From the NCBI GenBank assembly GCA_004293855.1, contig RDYZ01000205.1, forward strand, positions 1-40,940: a DNA stretch of 40,940 bases, read 5' to 3'. This document shows, in pieces, positions 1 to 8,205 of the stretch; positions within the stretch are counted from its first letter, which is position 1; each line of letters begins with the position of its first letter. Source of the DNA: Oscillatoriales cyanobacterium (GTDB lineage: Bacteria; Cyanobacteriota; Cyanobacteriia; Cyanobacteriales; Geitlerinemataceae). Position numbers and translations under genes: made by a program. The notes beneath the pieces are model-generated. The model did no database searches. It was not told the DNA's origin and saw only the letters and a program-made list of their open reading frames with translations.

Positions 1-45
1 CACCGATCGCACGCATTTACCCCGCACCCACCATCCGCTATCGTC

Positions 46-867
46 ATGCCGCCCATTCCTCCGATGCGATCTGAGCCGAACATCCGTGTCGTTCGTCAGT
101 TATTCTGTCACCCGGTCAAGGGTCTCACCGCGAGTGCGATCCCTCAGGCGGAGTTGCGCCAAGATTGGGGAATGCAGGGCGATCGTCTGTTTGCCTTAAT
201 GTTTGACGATCTCGATTATTCCCCGACACCCAATCTCCCCTGGCTACCCAAACGTTACTTTGCTGTCCAAAATGACTGGCCCGATCTGGCGCGTGTGCAG
301 TGTCATTACGATCTAGCCCGCGCGACCCTCCAGCTTGAATGCAACGATCAGCCCACTCTTGTGGCCCACATTGATCGCGATCGGGCGGCGATCGGTGCCT
401 GGTTTAGTCAATTTTTACAAACCTGTCAGCCCACCATTGGCGCACGCCATCCCCAGCACGCCACGCTAGAACTGGTGGGCGAATCCTCCGGATTAACGGG
501 CTTTCGCGATCGCCGTGCGGGTCAGATTTCCATCATCGGCAGTGCAACCCTCGACGTACTCGCCACCCAGCTCAACACCTCTATTGATCCCCGTCGATTT
601 CGCCCCAATGTCATCCTCGACACTGTGGAACCTTGGGAAGAATTCGATTGGATTGGCCGACGTTTGCGGCTGGGCTCGGTTGAACTGGAGGCGATCGAGC
701 GAATTGAGCGCTGTCTTAATATCGAAGTCTGCCCCGACTCGGGCCAGCGCGACCTGCCCCTACTGGCCACGCTGAAACGCCACTTTCGCCACACCGACAC
801 CGGTATCATCGCCCGTGTCACCCAAGGGGGAATGCTAGCGGTTAACCAGCCCTACAACATTCTTTAA
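46..867 (+). CDS. MOSC domain-containing protein
   Basis: 273 aa from the ATG at 46. The N-terminal part (about residues 14-110) resembles the MOSC N-terminal beta-barrel domain, opening with a 'LFCHPVKGL' segment. The rest fits a MOSC domain of the molybdenum-cofactor sulfurase / mARC type, with 'RFRPNVIL' near residue 188 and an 'ERC' cysteine near residue 225, followed by the usual 'DSGQRD' stretch and a C-terminal 'GGMLAVNQ' motif. Family members handle the Moco cofactor or use it for reduction of N-oxygenated compounds; which applies here cannot be read from sequence. No transmembrane segment is seen, so it is probably cytosolic. It stands alone, with no Moco gene next to it. Confidence 0.85.
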   Translation: MPPIPPMRSEPNIRVVRQLFCHPVKGLTASAIPQAELRQDWGMQGDRLFALMFDDLDYSPTPNLPWLPKRYFAVQNDWPDLARVQCHYDLARATLQLECNDQPTLVAHIDRDRAAIGAWFSQFLQTCQPTIGARHPQHATLELVGESSGLTGFRDRRAGQISIIGSATLDVLATQLNTSIDPRRFRPNVILDTVEPWEEFDWIGRRLRLGSVELEAIERIERCLNIEVCPDSGQRDLPLLATLKRHFRHTDTGIIARVTQGGMLAVNQPYNIL

Positions 868-1118
868 CTGGGGGAAACGTTATCCCTCCCAATGCCGGGA
901 TGGGCGAAAACCGTGGGTTATGGGCGGATTTAGGGATAAAAACGGCCTGCATCTGGGGAGGATTGCTCCTAATCGTTGATTCTGCTTTGGGGAACTCCAA
1001 GCCTTTGTCATAATGTATCGAGACACGAGTTCCCAGCGTGGCTTTCGTGTAACCACAGCCTCGAGCTCGATCGCGCTTCCGGTTCGCCCTTCGGCGTTTG
1101 ACATCATCCCAGGCAACT

Positions 1119-2186
1119 ATGTTTTTGCTCTTAACGCGTATCCTTTTGTGGCTGGCCGTTATTGGCGGTATCGGCTACCTTGTCGCCCAAATCGTCCCCA
1201 AACCCTACGTCAACTACGTCGGCTATAGCCTTGCAGCTCTACTGCTCGTTCTAACGTTTTTTGAACCGACGAGTGGGGCTACGATCGCGGCGTGGCAGGT
1301 GTTTTCGATCCCCTTTAAACCCTTTGGATTACTCACAATCCTCTTGTTAAATGCTCTCAGGGGGAATTTGGGCAGTCCCGAAGGCCGGAAACAGTTGACC
1401 ACAGTGATCAGCCTGATGCTGATCTGTAGCTTGTCCTATTTCCCTCGGGTTTTCTGTCAGGCGATCGTGGAACGTGATGCCTACGAACTGCAACGCGCGG
1501 CGATTAATGACCCTCCTGGAGTTCCGGAAGCGATCGTTTTGTTAGGTTGGCAAACCACCGAGCCGAATCAACTCGATGGCCGCATTGATCAACTGTCTAA
1601 AAACGGTGACCTTGTGGTTCATACGGCCAATCTGTTTCTCCAGGGTCAAGCGCCACGGGTCATTATTAGCGCGGGGCCGCGTTTTGATTATGTCGGCAGT
1701 GGCAAACCTCCGATCGAAGCCTATGCCATTTCTCGCTTACTTCAGCGGTTAGGCGTTCCCGAAAGTGCCATCATTATTGACAATCAAGGCATGGATGTAC
1801 GGAGCAGCGCCCGCAATGTGGCGAAGCTGATGGATAGTTTTGGCTTGCCGAAGGATATTGTGTTGGTTTCCACGGCGATTTCAGCCTATCGGGCGATGCA
1901 GGCGTTTTATGAGTTTGATATGGTCGTGACGCCACGTCCGGGGGCCTATCGTACCAATCAGCCGGTTCAAGGGGTGTTTCCATTCCCCAATAGCCGCGAG
2001 TTGTTGCCGACGATCGAAGGCATGGAATTCACTACAGAACTAACGGATGAGTTTCTCAGTTCGATCTATTACTTCCTGCGGGGTTGGCTGTCCCCGGCAG
2101 ATCTGTCGATGAATCAGTTACGACGTGCGGAACACCGGGTTGCACCCGCGATCGCCACAGTTCCGACAACGGCGGATGCGGTGTAA
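1119..2186 (+). CDS. YdcF/SanA-like (DUF218) membrane protein
   Basis: 355 aa from the ATG at 1119; a TTG at 1098 would add seven residues, but the ATG directly precedes a hydrophobic segment ('MFLLLTRILLWLAVIGGIGY'). Two or three transmembrane helices occupy roughly the first 120 residues. They are followed by a DUF218 domain starting at 'EAIVLLGW', with 'RVIISAGP' and 'SSARNVAKLM' in the expected order. The family includes ElyC and SanA, implicated in envelope integrity in enterobacteria; substrate and reaction are unknown. It converges with the ABC exporter on the other strand, and the space between holds repeat-like DNA. A cell-envelope role is inferred from the family only. Confidence 0.8.
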   Translation: MFLLLTRILLWLAVIGGIGYLVAQIVPKPYVNYVGYSLAALLLVLTFFEPTSGATIAAWQVFSIPFKPFGLLTILLLNALRGNLGSPEGRKQLTTVISLMLICSLSYFPRVFCQAIVERDAYELQRAAINDPPGVPEAIVLLGWQTTEPNQLDGRIDQLSKNGDLVVHTANLFLQGQAPRVIISAGPRFDYVGSGKPPIEAYAISRLLQRLGVPESAIIIDNQGMDVRSSARNVAKLMDSFGLPKDIVLVSTAISAYRAMQAFYEFDMVVTPRPGAYRTNQPVQGVFPFPNSRELLPTIEGMEFTTELTDEFLSSIYYFLRGWLSPADLSMNQLRRAEHRVAPAIATVPTTADAV

Positions 2187-2207
2187 CCGAGCCCGCGAAA
2201 CCGGGTG

Positions 2208-2223
2208 GGGCAAACGCATACTC
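2208..2223 (+). repeat. Solo copy of the MITE terminal repeat
   Basis: The 16-bp GGGCAAACGCATACTC here is identical to the left terminal repeat of the element at 8206-8358. No matching inverted copy is found before the ABC gene, so this is a single end or a decayed element. It is followed by a perfect 17-bp palindrome at 2253-2269. Confidence 0.7.
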
Positions 2224-2252
2224 GTCCGGTGCGATCGTGCGGCTTGATCGTT

Positions 2253-2269
2253 GGGCGCATCATGCGCCC
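2253..2269. repeat. Palindrome GGGCGCAT-C-ATGCGCCC
   Basis: Perfect 8-bp inverted repeat with a one-base centre, placed between two convergent genes. It has no T-run, so it is not a clear intrinsic terminator. GC-rich palindromes of this kind are common interspersed elements in cyanobacterial spacers. Confidence 0.6.
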
Positions 2270-2315
2270 CTACCCATTCATCATGGTTTATCCATGTCCA
2301 ACCAAATCCGGCCTA

Positions 2316-2410
2316 TAAAGACGTGAGTTCGACGAAAACGGCTGTTCTGGTCTCTCTGCGGAGAGAATGCGGGTTTTAGTCGCCGTCGAACTGTCGAACT
2401 CGCGTCTTTA
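2316..2410. repeat. 95-bp element bounded by 18-bp inverted repeats
   Basis: TAAAGACGTGAGTTCGAC at 2316-2333 is matched in inverse orientation at 2393-2410 with one mismatch. Inside lies a smaller hairpin (TCTCT/AGAGA near 2351-2366). The right arm contains the stop codon of the minus-strand ABC gene. It may act as a bidirectional transcription stop between the convergent genes or be a fixed small mobile element. Confidence 0.6.
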
Positions 2411-4255
2411 CGCCAACAATGCCTCGAGCTGATGCTCACTCCACAGCGAGCTGTACAACCCCCCTTCGGCTAGTAGGGTTGCATGGGTTCCGATTTGAAC
2501 CGCTCGACCTTGATCGAGCACGATCACCCGATCAGCCGTCGCCGCTGCGGACAGTTGATGCGAGATAAACAACACCGTTTTTTTCCGTGTACCACTGGAG
2601 AGATTCCGCAAAATCTGTGTGGCGGTCTGGTTATCAACGCTGGATAGGGCATCATCCAAAATTAAGATCGGCGCATCTAGTAACAAAGCCCGTGCGAGTG
2701 CCGTACGCTGACGCTGCCCTCCAGAGAGGGTGATGCCCCGCTCACCGACGATCGTGTCGTACTGCTGTGGAAAGTTGAGAATTTCGTCATGGATTTGCGC
2801 GGCTTGGGCGGCGCGGCACACATCCTCGAAACTCGCGTCCGGGCAACCATAACGAATGTTGTTGCTGATGCTTGTCCCGAAGAGAAAACTATCCTGGGGA
2901 ACATAGGCGATCGCACGGCGTAGGTCGTGGAGACGAAGGCGGGTGATGTCAATGCCATCGAGGAAAAGCTGATTGGGCGCCAGATCTAGAACACGGGGAA
3001 TGGCATTCGCTAGGGTCGATTTCCCGGAGCCGATCGGGCCAACAATGGCGATCGTTTCTCCCGCTGGAATCTCCACATTGAGCCGGTCTAAGGCTTTGCG
3101 GTGTGATGGCTGAGGCTGGTTTGTGGTGTAATCCGGGTGGGCGGGTTCCATCTCGGCTGAGTCTGACACGCCCCGATCGGCAACGGCATGATCCGCTGTC
3201 GAGATGGTCGGAAAAACGTAGGTGAGATCATGGGCCTGGATATGACCTTCAACCCGATGGAGCGGTAATTCGATCGCATCCGCCGAGTCCATAATGGTCG
3301 GTTGCCGCTCAAAAATCGCCTCAACCCGGTCAATACTGACCTGACCGCGCTGAAACACGGTTAACGTAAAGCCCAGCAAGGCGGTGGGAAATACGAGGCG
3401 ATCGATATAAATGATCATGGCGACTAGCCCCCCCACATCCAGGGCTCCGCGCACAATCTCACCCGCACCAAAGGCCATCAAAATCAATAAACTGGCAGCG
3501 GCGAGACCTTGCAACAACGGAAATAGCGTCGTCCGCGTGCGTGCCAGGGCCAGATTACTCGCCAACAAACTTGCATTCGTTGTTGCAAATGCAGCCCGCT
3601 CATTCAATTCCTGACCATAGATTTTGATCGGTGCAATGCCGCTCATGTCTTCCTGGATCAGATCGCTAATGCGCGAGAGATCTTCCTGAACACTGGCCTG
3701 CTCTAGGCGTAATCGACCGCTAAACACCCAAACCACCGCCAGCATGAGGGGATAAACCGACATGGCTAACAGGGTTAGTTTGCCACTGATGGAAACCAAG
3801 ACCGGAACGGTTAACGCATAGGCAAAGGTCGTATTCAGCAAACTCAGAACCGCAAAACCCAACATGCGCCGAATGTTGTCAACATCACTGGTGGCGCGAT
3901 TGATCAAGTCGCCGCTGGTATTACTGGCAAAATAGCCCGTTTCCAGGGTTAACAGGTGTTCAAAAATACGCTGTTTGAGGTCAAACTCCACCTGTCGCCC
4001 GAGGCCAAATAGGTAGACCCGCGATGCCACACGAATCAGCCACATCACACTGGCTAGGGCAAAGATCGAACCGGCGAAAAAAAGAATACGATCGTAGCTA
4101 AACGTGACCTGTAAATCCTCGATCGCCTGACGAATTTGCAGCGGAATATAAACCCCTAAACCGTTGACCACGAGGAGGGCTAGGGTACCCAGGATCGCCT
4201 GTTTTTTATATGGACGCAGATAGTGCGCCAAAATCTTGAGTCGGTTGCGGCTCAT
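2408..4255 (-). CDS. ABC exporter, fused permease and ATPase
   Basis: 615 aa. The N-terminal ABC transmembrane domain has about six helices (residues ~15-320). The ATPase domain carries Walker A 'GPIGSGKST' (around 400-410), the signature 'LSGGQRQR' (around 510), Walker B 'ILILDDALSSVD' (around 530) and the H-loop 'ISHQLS'. This is the half-transporter layout of type IV exporters (MsbA/MdlB/LmrA-like), which work as homo- or heterodimers in the inner membrane; the substrate is not predictable. An unusual hydrophilic insert of roughly 45 residues sits between the permease and the ATPase core (about 345-390), rich in Ala, Asp and Pro and probably disordered. No partner half-transporter is adjacent. 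The stop codon lies in the inverted repeat at 2316-2410. Confidence 0.92.
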   Translation of the reverse strand: MSRNRLKILAHYLRPYKKQAILGTLALLVVNGLGVYIPLQIRQAIEDLQVTFSYDRILFFAGSIFALASVMWLIRVASRVYLFGLGRQVEFDLKQRIFEHLLTLETGYFASNTSGDLINRATSDVDNIRRMLGFAVLSLLNTTFAYALTVPVLVSISGKLTLLAMSVYPLMLAVVWVFSGRLRLEQASVQEDLSRISDLIQEDMSGIAPIKIYGQELNERAAFATTNASLLASNLALARTRTTLFPLLQGLAAASLLILMAFGAGEIVRGALDVGGLVAMIIYIDRLVFPTALLGFTLTVFQRGQVSIDRVEAIFERQPTIMDSADAIELPLHRVEGHIQAHDLTYVFPTISTADHAVADRGVSDSAEMEPAHPDYTTNQPQPSHRKALDRLNVEIPAGETIAIVGPIGSGKSTLANAIPRVLDLAPNQLFLDGIDITRLRLHDLRRAIAYVPQDSFLFGTSISNNIRYGCPDASFEDVCRAAQAAQIHDEILNFPQQYDTIVGERGITLSGGQRQRTALARALLLDAPILILDDALSSVDNQTATQILRNLSSGTRKKTVLFISHQLSAAATADRVIVLDQGRAVQIGTHATLLAEGGLYSSLWSEHQLEALLA

Positions 4256-4593
4256 GAAGAAAAAAATCGTATCGTGCGGAATTCGGATGTTAACGTCAAT
4301 TTGGCCCTGAGACGTCAGAACCGCATCACCCTAACGAAGACGGTACGATCGCTGCACGTGGCGATCGCATCTCCCCATCCTAAAGCACCATCGAGCCTGC
4401 TGCCGTTTCTGCACCCCGTCCCCACCAGAAATCTCCCACCACTGCATCCATTCCCCAGCGATTGTCTTCTTCCTTGCAAGCCGAATAATCGCCTAAACTA
4501 GAGGGAGGTCAGCGCTCCGGCGAGCCCCTTGCGGCACACTCGGAAACCATCGTTGTCAGCCTCCCGATCGTTGCACTCTTTCCATCGCTTCCC
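4256..4593. other. Divergent intergenic region, 338 bp
   Basis: Lies between the start of the ABC exporter (-) and the start of the low-complexity membrane protein (+), so promoters for both must be here. It contains a GCGATCGC octamer near 4362. A TAAACT near 4494 could be a -10 box for the plus-strand gene, but no convincing -35 partner is seen. No ORF or RNA gene is recognised. Confidence 0.4.
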
Positions 4594-5760
4594 ATGTCTT
4601 CCCACCCCGAACCGCAATCAGAACATAAGCCCGCACCGGCCTATGTGCGTGTTTTTCGAGCCTACCTCCGGAATGTTTCTAGTCCTGCGGTGTGGGCTCC
4701 GATGGCGATCATTGCCCTACTGTTAGCCCTGAGCGCAGACTATTGGAATTCACTGCGGATCTTGGATGAAGATTTGGATGGATCGCTGATCAGTGAAAAT
4801 ACATCCCAACTGGCCGGTTCGCTATCGGACTCGGGCTCCATCAATGCTTCCGAAATTGATAGCTCTGATGTCCTCTCTAGCTTATTAGCCCAAGGCGCAA
4901 CTCCTGTCACCTCTGAGAAGGATGACAGTAAGAAAAACACCAAGGAACAAAATAAACCGCCCAAGCTTGACGAAATCGACTTGCTCGATCTACCGGATTT
5001 TAGTCAAACCCGCGACAAAGACGGCAATGACACCACCCAGGCAAACGGTGGTGAGGCCAATGCTTCCACACCCAGCCGACGCTTTGGTCTGCTTGATTTA
5101 CTGACGGGCAATACCAATTCGGCTGCATCCACCGCCGCAACCTCCCCCAGCAATGGTTTCATGGATGCTTCGCGGGGACTTTTGGGATTACGCCCGATCG
5201 CAGACGGTAGCGCAACCAATGCGGGCGTAGCCAATACCGACACGACCTCAGGCACCCCGCCGGTCTCTACCCTGTCCAATACCGGTAGCACCGCTCCCAG
5301 CGCAACCCTCACCCAATTTAACGGCAACCAAACTTTCACCGGCTATCCCTACCCCAGTATCGCGGTTCCCAGCTCGCCCAGCGTTAACACAGCTCCGACC
5401 TTTACCGGCTATCCTCCTGCTACAGGGGTCAGTAGTCCCGCCAGCACTCCCTACACGGGCGGCTACACGGGCTATCCAGCCTCTCCCTCCGTGGCCCCCA
5501 ACTATAGCAACACCTACGCTCCTAGCACCTACAACAGTGCGCCCTATGGCAACGTCCAGTACGGAACCCAGCCCAACCTAAATCCGGCAACCGGCGTCAA
5601 CACCGTCCCCGTGACCAGTGGTAGCCCCCAGGGTGGTTATCCCAGTGGTGCTGTGAGTGAAACTGAAGTCCAAACGCCGATCGTTCCCTACTCGGTGCCG
5701 AATTCCACTCCCGGTCGATACATCGGCAATGGTGAGATTAATACCTTTGGCAATCCGTAA
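4594..5760 (+). CDS. Membrane-anchored low-complexity protein with TGYP repeats
   Basis: 388 aa, not assignable to a family. A short cytosolic N-terminus is followed by one transmembrane helix (about residues 33-50, 'WAPMAIIALLLALSA'). Next comes a Ser/Asp-rich acidic stretch with a charged Lys-rich patch (~110-125), then a long Ser/Thr/Pro/Gly/Asn/Tyr-rich region. The latter repeats an [FY]TGYP motif three times ('FTGYPYP', 'FTGYPPA', 'YTGGYTGYP'). The composition suggests a disordered periplasmic or surface-exposed tail held by a signal anchor. A spacer, linker or adhesion role is possible but not shown. The HEARO-like RNA follows within about 50 bp of its stop codon. Confidence 0.75.
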   Translation: MSSHPEPQSEHKPAPAYVRVFRAYLRNVSSPAVWAPMAIIALLLALSADYWNSLRILDEDLDGSLISENTSQLAGSLSDSGSINASEIDSSDVLSSLLAQGATPVTSEKDDSKKNTKEQNKPPKLDEIDLLDLPDFSQTRDKDGNDTTQANGGEANASTPSRRFGLLDLLTGNTNSAASTAATSPSNGFMDASRGLLGLRPIADGSATNAGVANTDTTSGTPPVSTLSNTGSTAPSATLTQFNGNQTFTGYPYPSIAVPSSPSVNTAPTFTGYPPATGVSSPASTPYTGGYTGYPASPSVAPNYSNTYAPSTYNSAPYGNVQYGTQPNLNPATGVNTVPVTSGSPQGGYPSGAVSETEVQTPIVPYSVPNSTPGRYIGNGEINTFGNP

Positions 5761-5799
5761 TGTAAACGCTCGATCGCTAGTTTCAATCCATAATCTTTG

Positions 5800-6070
5800 G
5801 GTTACGGTCTACGGCGTATGAACGGGCGGTAACCGTCCCTCACCGGTTGCTGGAGTCAAGCCTTTAACCGCTTGCTCGAACAGGATGCTACGACTCAGGA
5901 AGGATAAGCCCTAGCTGAAAGCTGGCTCAACGGACTAATGTGGGAAAACTGAGCCTAGGGTCTCAGGTGATGATCCCTTGCAAGGTGCGGGTCACTCGCC
6001 GATCGCTGCGATTTGGGCTCGATCGTGCCTGGTGCTCAACCAACATGACCCAAAGTATGGTCATCGCAGG
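5800..6070 (+). ncRNA. HEARO / OMEGA (IscB/IsrB-associated) RNA, stand-alone
   Basis: Seen: a hairpin GGGCGG-TAA-CCGTCC at 5824-5838. A second hairpin, GAG(t)CAAGC / GCTTGCTC, lies at 5853-5877; its loop AACC (5866-5869) can pair with upstream GGTT (5845-5848), giving a pseudoknot. A junction at 5909-5960 has CCCTA/TAGGG outside and GGCTCA (5924-5929)/TGAGCC (5950-5955) inside. A hairpin TGA(t)CCC/GGGTCA spans 5970-5994, and ATGACC/GGTCAT lies at 6045-6064. From memory, the primary sequence ('GATGCTACGACTCAGGA' at 5884-5900 and neighbours) matches the HEARO class, the guide scaffold of IscB/IsrB nucleases, common and often orphan in cyanobacteria. No iscB or isrB ORF lies beside it. In such RNAs the guide is 5' of the scaffold, which would place it around 5785-5810. 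Ends are approximate. Confidence 0.75.
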
Positions 6071-6166
6071 CGGATCAAGTCATAAGCTACACTCACCGGC
6101 CTAGGCTATTTTGAGTATCAAGGTCAGAGGTTCTGTCGTTTATCCCATCCTAATTCATCCGAGAGT

Positions 6167-6373
6167 ATGGCTCCTAAAAAATTTATTGCCCCGCTGGTTG
6201 TCCTCTTGATTGTGTTTATCACGGTCGGTGATCAGTATAAGTTTTTGCCCGATTCTGCACGAACCGCAAGCTATAAAGCCCGAATGTTCGTGATTGGCCT
6301 CTGGCCAGAGTGGCTCAAACCCAAAAATCAAAATGAACAACGGGAGCAAGAAATTGAACAGTTAGGTCAGTAA
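6167..6373 (+). CDS. Small single-helix membrane protein
   Basis: 68 aa. One hydrophobic helix covers residues ~6-20 ('FIAPLVVLLIVFITV'), followed by a basic/aromatic stretch and a highly charged Gln/Glu-rich C-terminus. It is not recognised as a named family. The ATG is clean and the composition is protein-like. It ends 68 bp before the LapA-like gene on the same strand, so the two may be co-transcribed. The upstream HEARO-like RNA is on the same strand. Confidence 0.6.
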   Translation: MAPKKFIAPLVVLLIVFITVGDQYKFLPDSARTASYKARMFVIGLWPEWLKPKNQNEQREQEIEQLGQ

Positions 6374-6441
6374 TCACCGATGCCGCCAACCGTTGCGAGT
6401 GTCCACCGTTGTCCTTCCTTAACCTAGGGTTAAAACACGCT

Positions 6442-6666
6442 GTGAAACAACTTGTTCTCTTGAGCCTGTGTCTGATCGTTGTCACGATCGGCGGAACCTC
6501 TGCCCTGCTCGCGATCCAGAATGTTGATCCGGTTGCGATTACACTGCTCAACTTTCGCTCGATTCAGATTCCCTTTGGTTTAGCCCTAACCCTTTGTGCC
6601 TCCTTGGGGGCGATCGTCACGGCGGCAAGTCTGGCTCTCAGTCCCGGCTCCGGTCGCCAGCGTTAG
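6442..6666 (+). CDS. LapA-domain (DUF1049-like) membrane protein
   Basis: 74 aa from a GTG at 6442; the frame stays open to a TTG at 6409, but the GTG directly precedes the first hydrophobic helix. Two transmembrane helices (about 3-25 and 38-62) flank a short 'NVDPVAITLLNFRSIQIP' segment, the layout of LapA/DUF1049 proteins (TM - 'N...v...f' loop - TM). In E. coli, LapA/YciS works with LapB in LPS regulation; in cyanobacteria the role is unproven. It converges with the HTH gene across a hairpin at 6703-6723. Confidence 0.65.
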   Translation: MKQLVLLSLCLIVVTIGGTSALLAIQNVDPVAITLLNFRSIQIPFGLALTLCASLGAIVTAASLALSPGSGRQR

Positions 6667-6702
6667 GGCGATCATCACACCGATCGCACCGGCGTGAATT
6701 CT

Positions 6703-6723
6703 GTGGGGCGATCATTGCCCCAC
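6703..6723. terminator. Hairpin between convergent genes
   Basis: GTGGGGC (6703-6709) pairs with GCCCCAC (6717-6723) around a 7-base loop. It directly abuts the stop codon of the minus-strand HTH gene and lies 37 bp after the plus-strand stop. There is no T-run, so this may be a bidirectional RNA 3'-end structure rather than a canonical terminator. Confidence 0.5.
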
Positions 6724-7947
6724 TTAGGACAGTGAATACACTTTGCCGTCTATTAAAACCCGTGTGATTCCCTTCGCCTGAAGATGAGCCCCGGTCTTTT
6801 GCAAAACACGACTATCCGGGATTTTCATCACACGCTGACTGCGGTTTGCAAATCGGCGAGCCACCCGATGATTATCAAAAATCGGTAGGGTCTGCTCCTG
6901 ATTTTCACCCTGGGGAATTTCACCGAGTTCTTCAAAATCTTGCAACGGACGCGAAATCAACTCGGATAGACGATCGACCACGAGATAGCAGGTTTTCGGC
7001 AACGTTGCTTCGGACAGTGGAGGCGAGGTTAGGGGAGATACACGCATCGGTTGGGTCAGATCGAACTCCTCCGAAACAGCCTCCGCAACCTGGGGCTCAT
7101 CCGGATCGTCCATGTCCTCCGGGTCAGCATGATCGAAGCTCGCGGGGGGTGGCAGCGGTTCAATACGAGGCTGCGGCGATCGTTCGACGGGAAAATCAGG
7201 TGTAGGAGAGCTCACGACGACACTCCGAGAGCGGCGTTTACGTGATCGCGGCCACGATTCATCGGGTTCGCTGTCCTCTTCGACGTGATCGATCGCTCTC
7301 GTCGTGATTTCATGCGGTACGGGAGGGGGAGTGATCTCCCGAGGGGCTGCATGGCGGATAACCTCAGACACGGACGTGACGGAGGAACGCCGCCGCCGCC
7401 GCCGTGATGCGGTCTCCTGTTGATCTGGCACACATTCCCCAAATGCCTCCACCGGTATCGGAGAGGGGGACACACTTTCGTCGGTAAGGTTACTGTCTAA
7501 ACCGAGTCCCAGTTGAGTTTCATGATCGGTCGCGATCGCCTCCGAGTCTGTGGAGCGTGTCCGCGTTCGTGTTCGTGTCCGTGTTCGGCTACGTAGCTTC
7601 GGAGCTTCCTGTTGTAGGGCCGGTTCTGCGCGAGAAACACGGACGATCGGGGGCGCAGGGGTCACCTCAGGCTCGGAAGTTTCAGGCTCGGGAGTTCCAG
7701 ATTCGGGGGTGACTGCCGTTAAATCCATGACATCCGAGATCCGTGCCGCACCTCCCCGTCCAATTAAACGTTTTTGCTGTACCAGCTCTTCGTATTCCTC
7801 TTCACTAAAGCTGTTTTTCAGTAAACGCCCGATCGTTGACGTACTGACCCCGAAAGCGCGGGAGAGGGTCGCCGTACTTTCATTTGGCTGACGGTAGCGC
7901 TCGGCGATTTCTTGTTTTTCGGTTTCAGATAGTCGTTTAGGAGCCAT
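6724..7947 (-). CDS. HTH protein with long disordered middle
   Basis: 407 aa. Residues ~5-45 form a transposase/Hin-like helix-turn-helix ('LSETEKQEIAERYR', then 'STATLSRAFGVSTSTIGRLL'). Residues ~60-310 are low-complexity: Pro/Glu/Ser-rich, with an uninterrupted Arg-Thr repeat near 120-130 and an Arg5 run ('RRRRRR'-like) near 180. The last ~90 residues look folded, including 'TLPIFDNHRVARRFANRS' and ending 'GKVYSLS'. The family seems to be cyanobacterial and is often labelled transposase-like, but no catalytic domain is present. A DNA-binding or nucleoid role is inferred from the HTH and the Arg-rich linker. It is preceded by ~260 bp with no other gene. Confidence 0.7.
   Translation of the reverse strand: MAPKRLSETEKQEIAERYRQPNESTATLSRAFGVSTSTIGRLLKNSFSEEEYEELVQQKRLIGRGGAARISDVMDLTAVTPESGTPEPETSEPEVTPAPPIVRVSRAEPALQQEAPKLRSRTRTRTRTRTRSTDSEAIATDHETQLGLGLDSNLTDESVSPSPIPVEAFGECVPDQQETASRRRRRRSSVTSVSEVIRHAAPREITPPPVPHEITTRAIDHVEEDSEPDESWPRSRKRRSRSVVVSSPTPDFPVERSPQPRIEPLPPPASFDHADPEDMDDPDEPQVAEAVSEEFDLTQPMRVSPLTSPPLSEATLPKTCYLVVDRLSELISRPLQDFEELGEIPQGENQEQTLPIFDNHRVARRFANRSQRVMKIPDSRVLQKTGAHLQAKGITRVLIDGKVYSLS
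7555..7590 (-). repeat. Hexanucleotide tandem repeat encoding Arg-Thr
   Basis: Roughly six imperfect copies of a CGTGTT-like hexamer (plus-strand reading) lie inside the HTH gene and encode alternating Arg-Thr on the minus strand. Because the unit is a multiple of three, copy-number change would alter linker length without shifting the frame. Confidence 0.75.
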
Positions 7948-8205
7948 AAACAGCCAAGAAGAAAAGAGTTAGTAAAAAAACAGCACTCAGGCAGAAGGTG
8001 ACCTGTGATTCCTGGAACCAATGGTTATCAATTTAAATTGACCGAAGACTCAAAATAGACAACATTTAAAATGATCGAGGGGTTTGAACTTCCCAGAACT
8101 AGCCCTAACCGTAGCGGTCTACGTACTGCGCTGGACTGCTGGAATTGCCGTACCCTAAATCCTAGCGGTATTCCATGAAATTGGCACAACGGAAGCCCTG
8201 TAATG

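Noticed and set aside
4472-4499. TTGCAA...TAAACT as a sigma70 promoter for the low-complexity membrane gene
   Set aside because: The spacer between the boxes is too short for a normal promoter.
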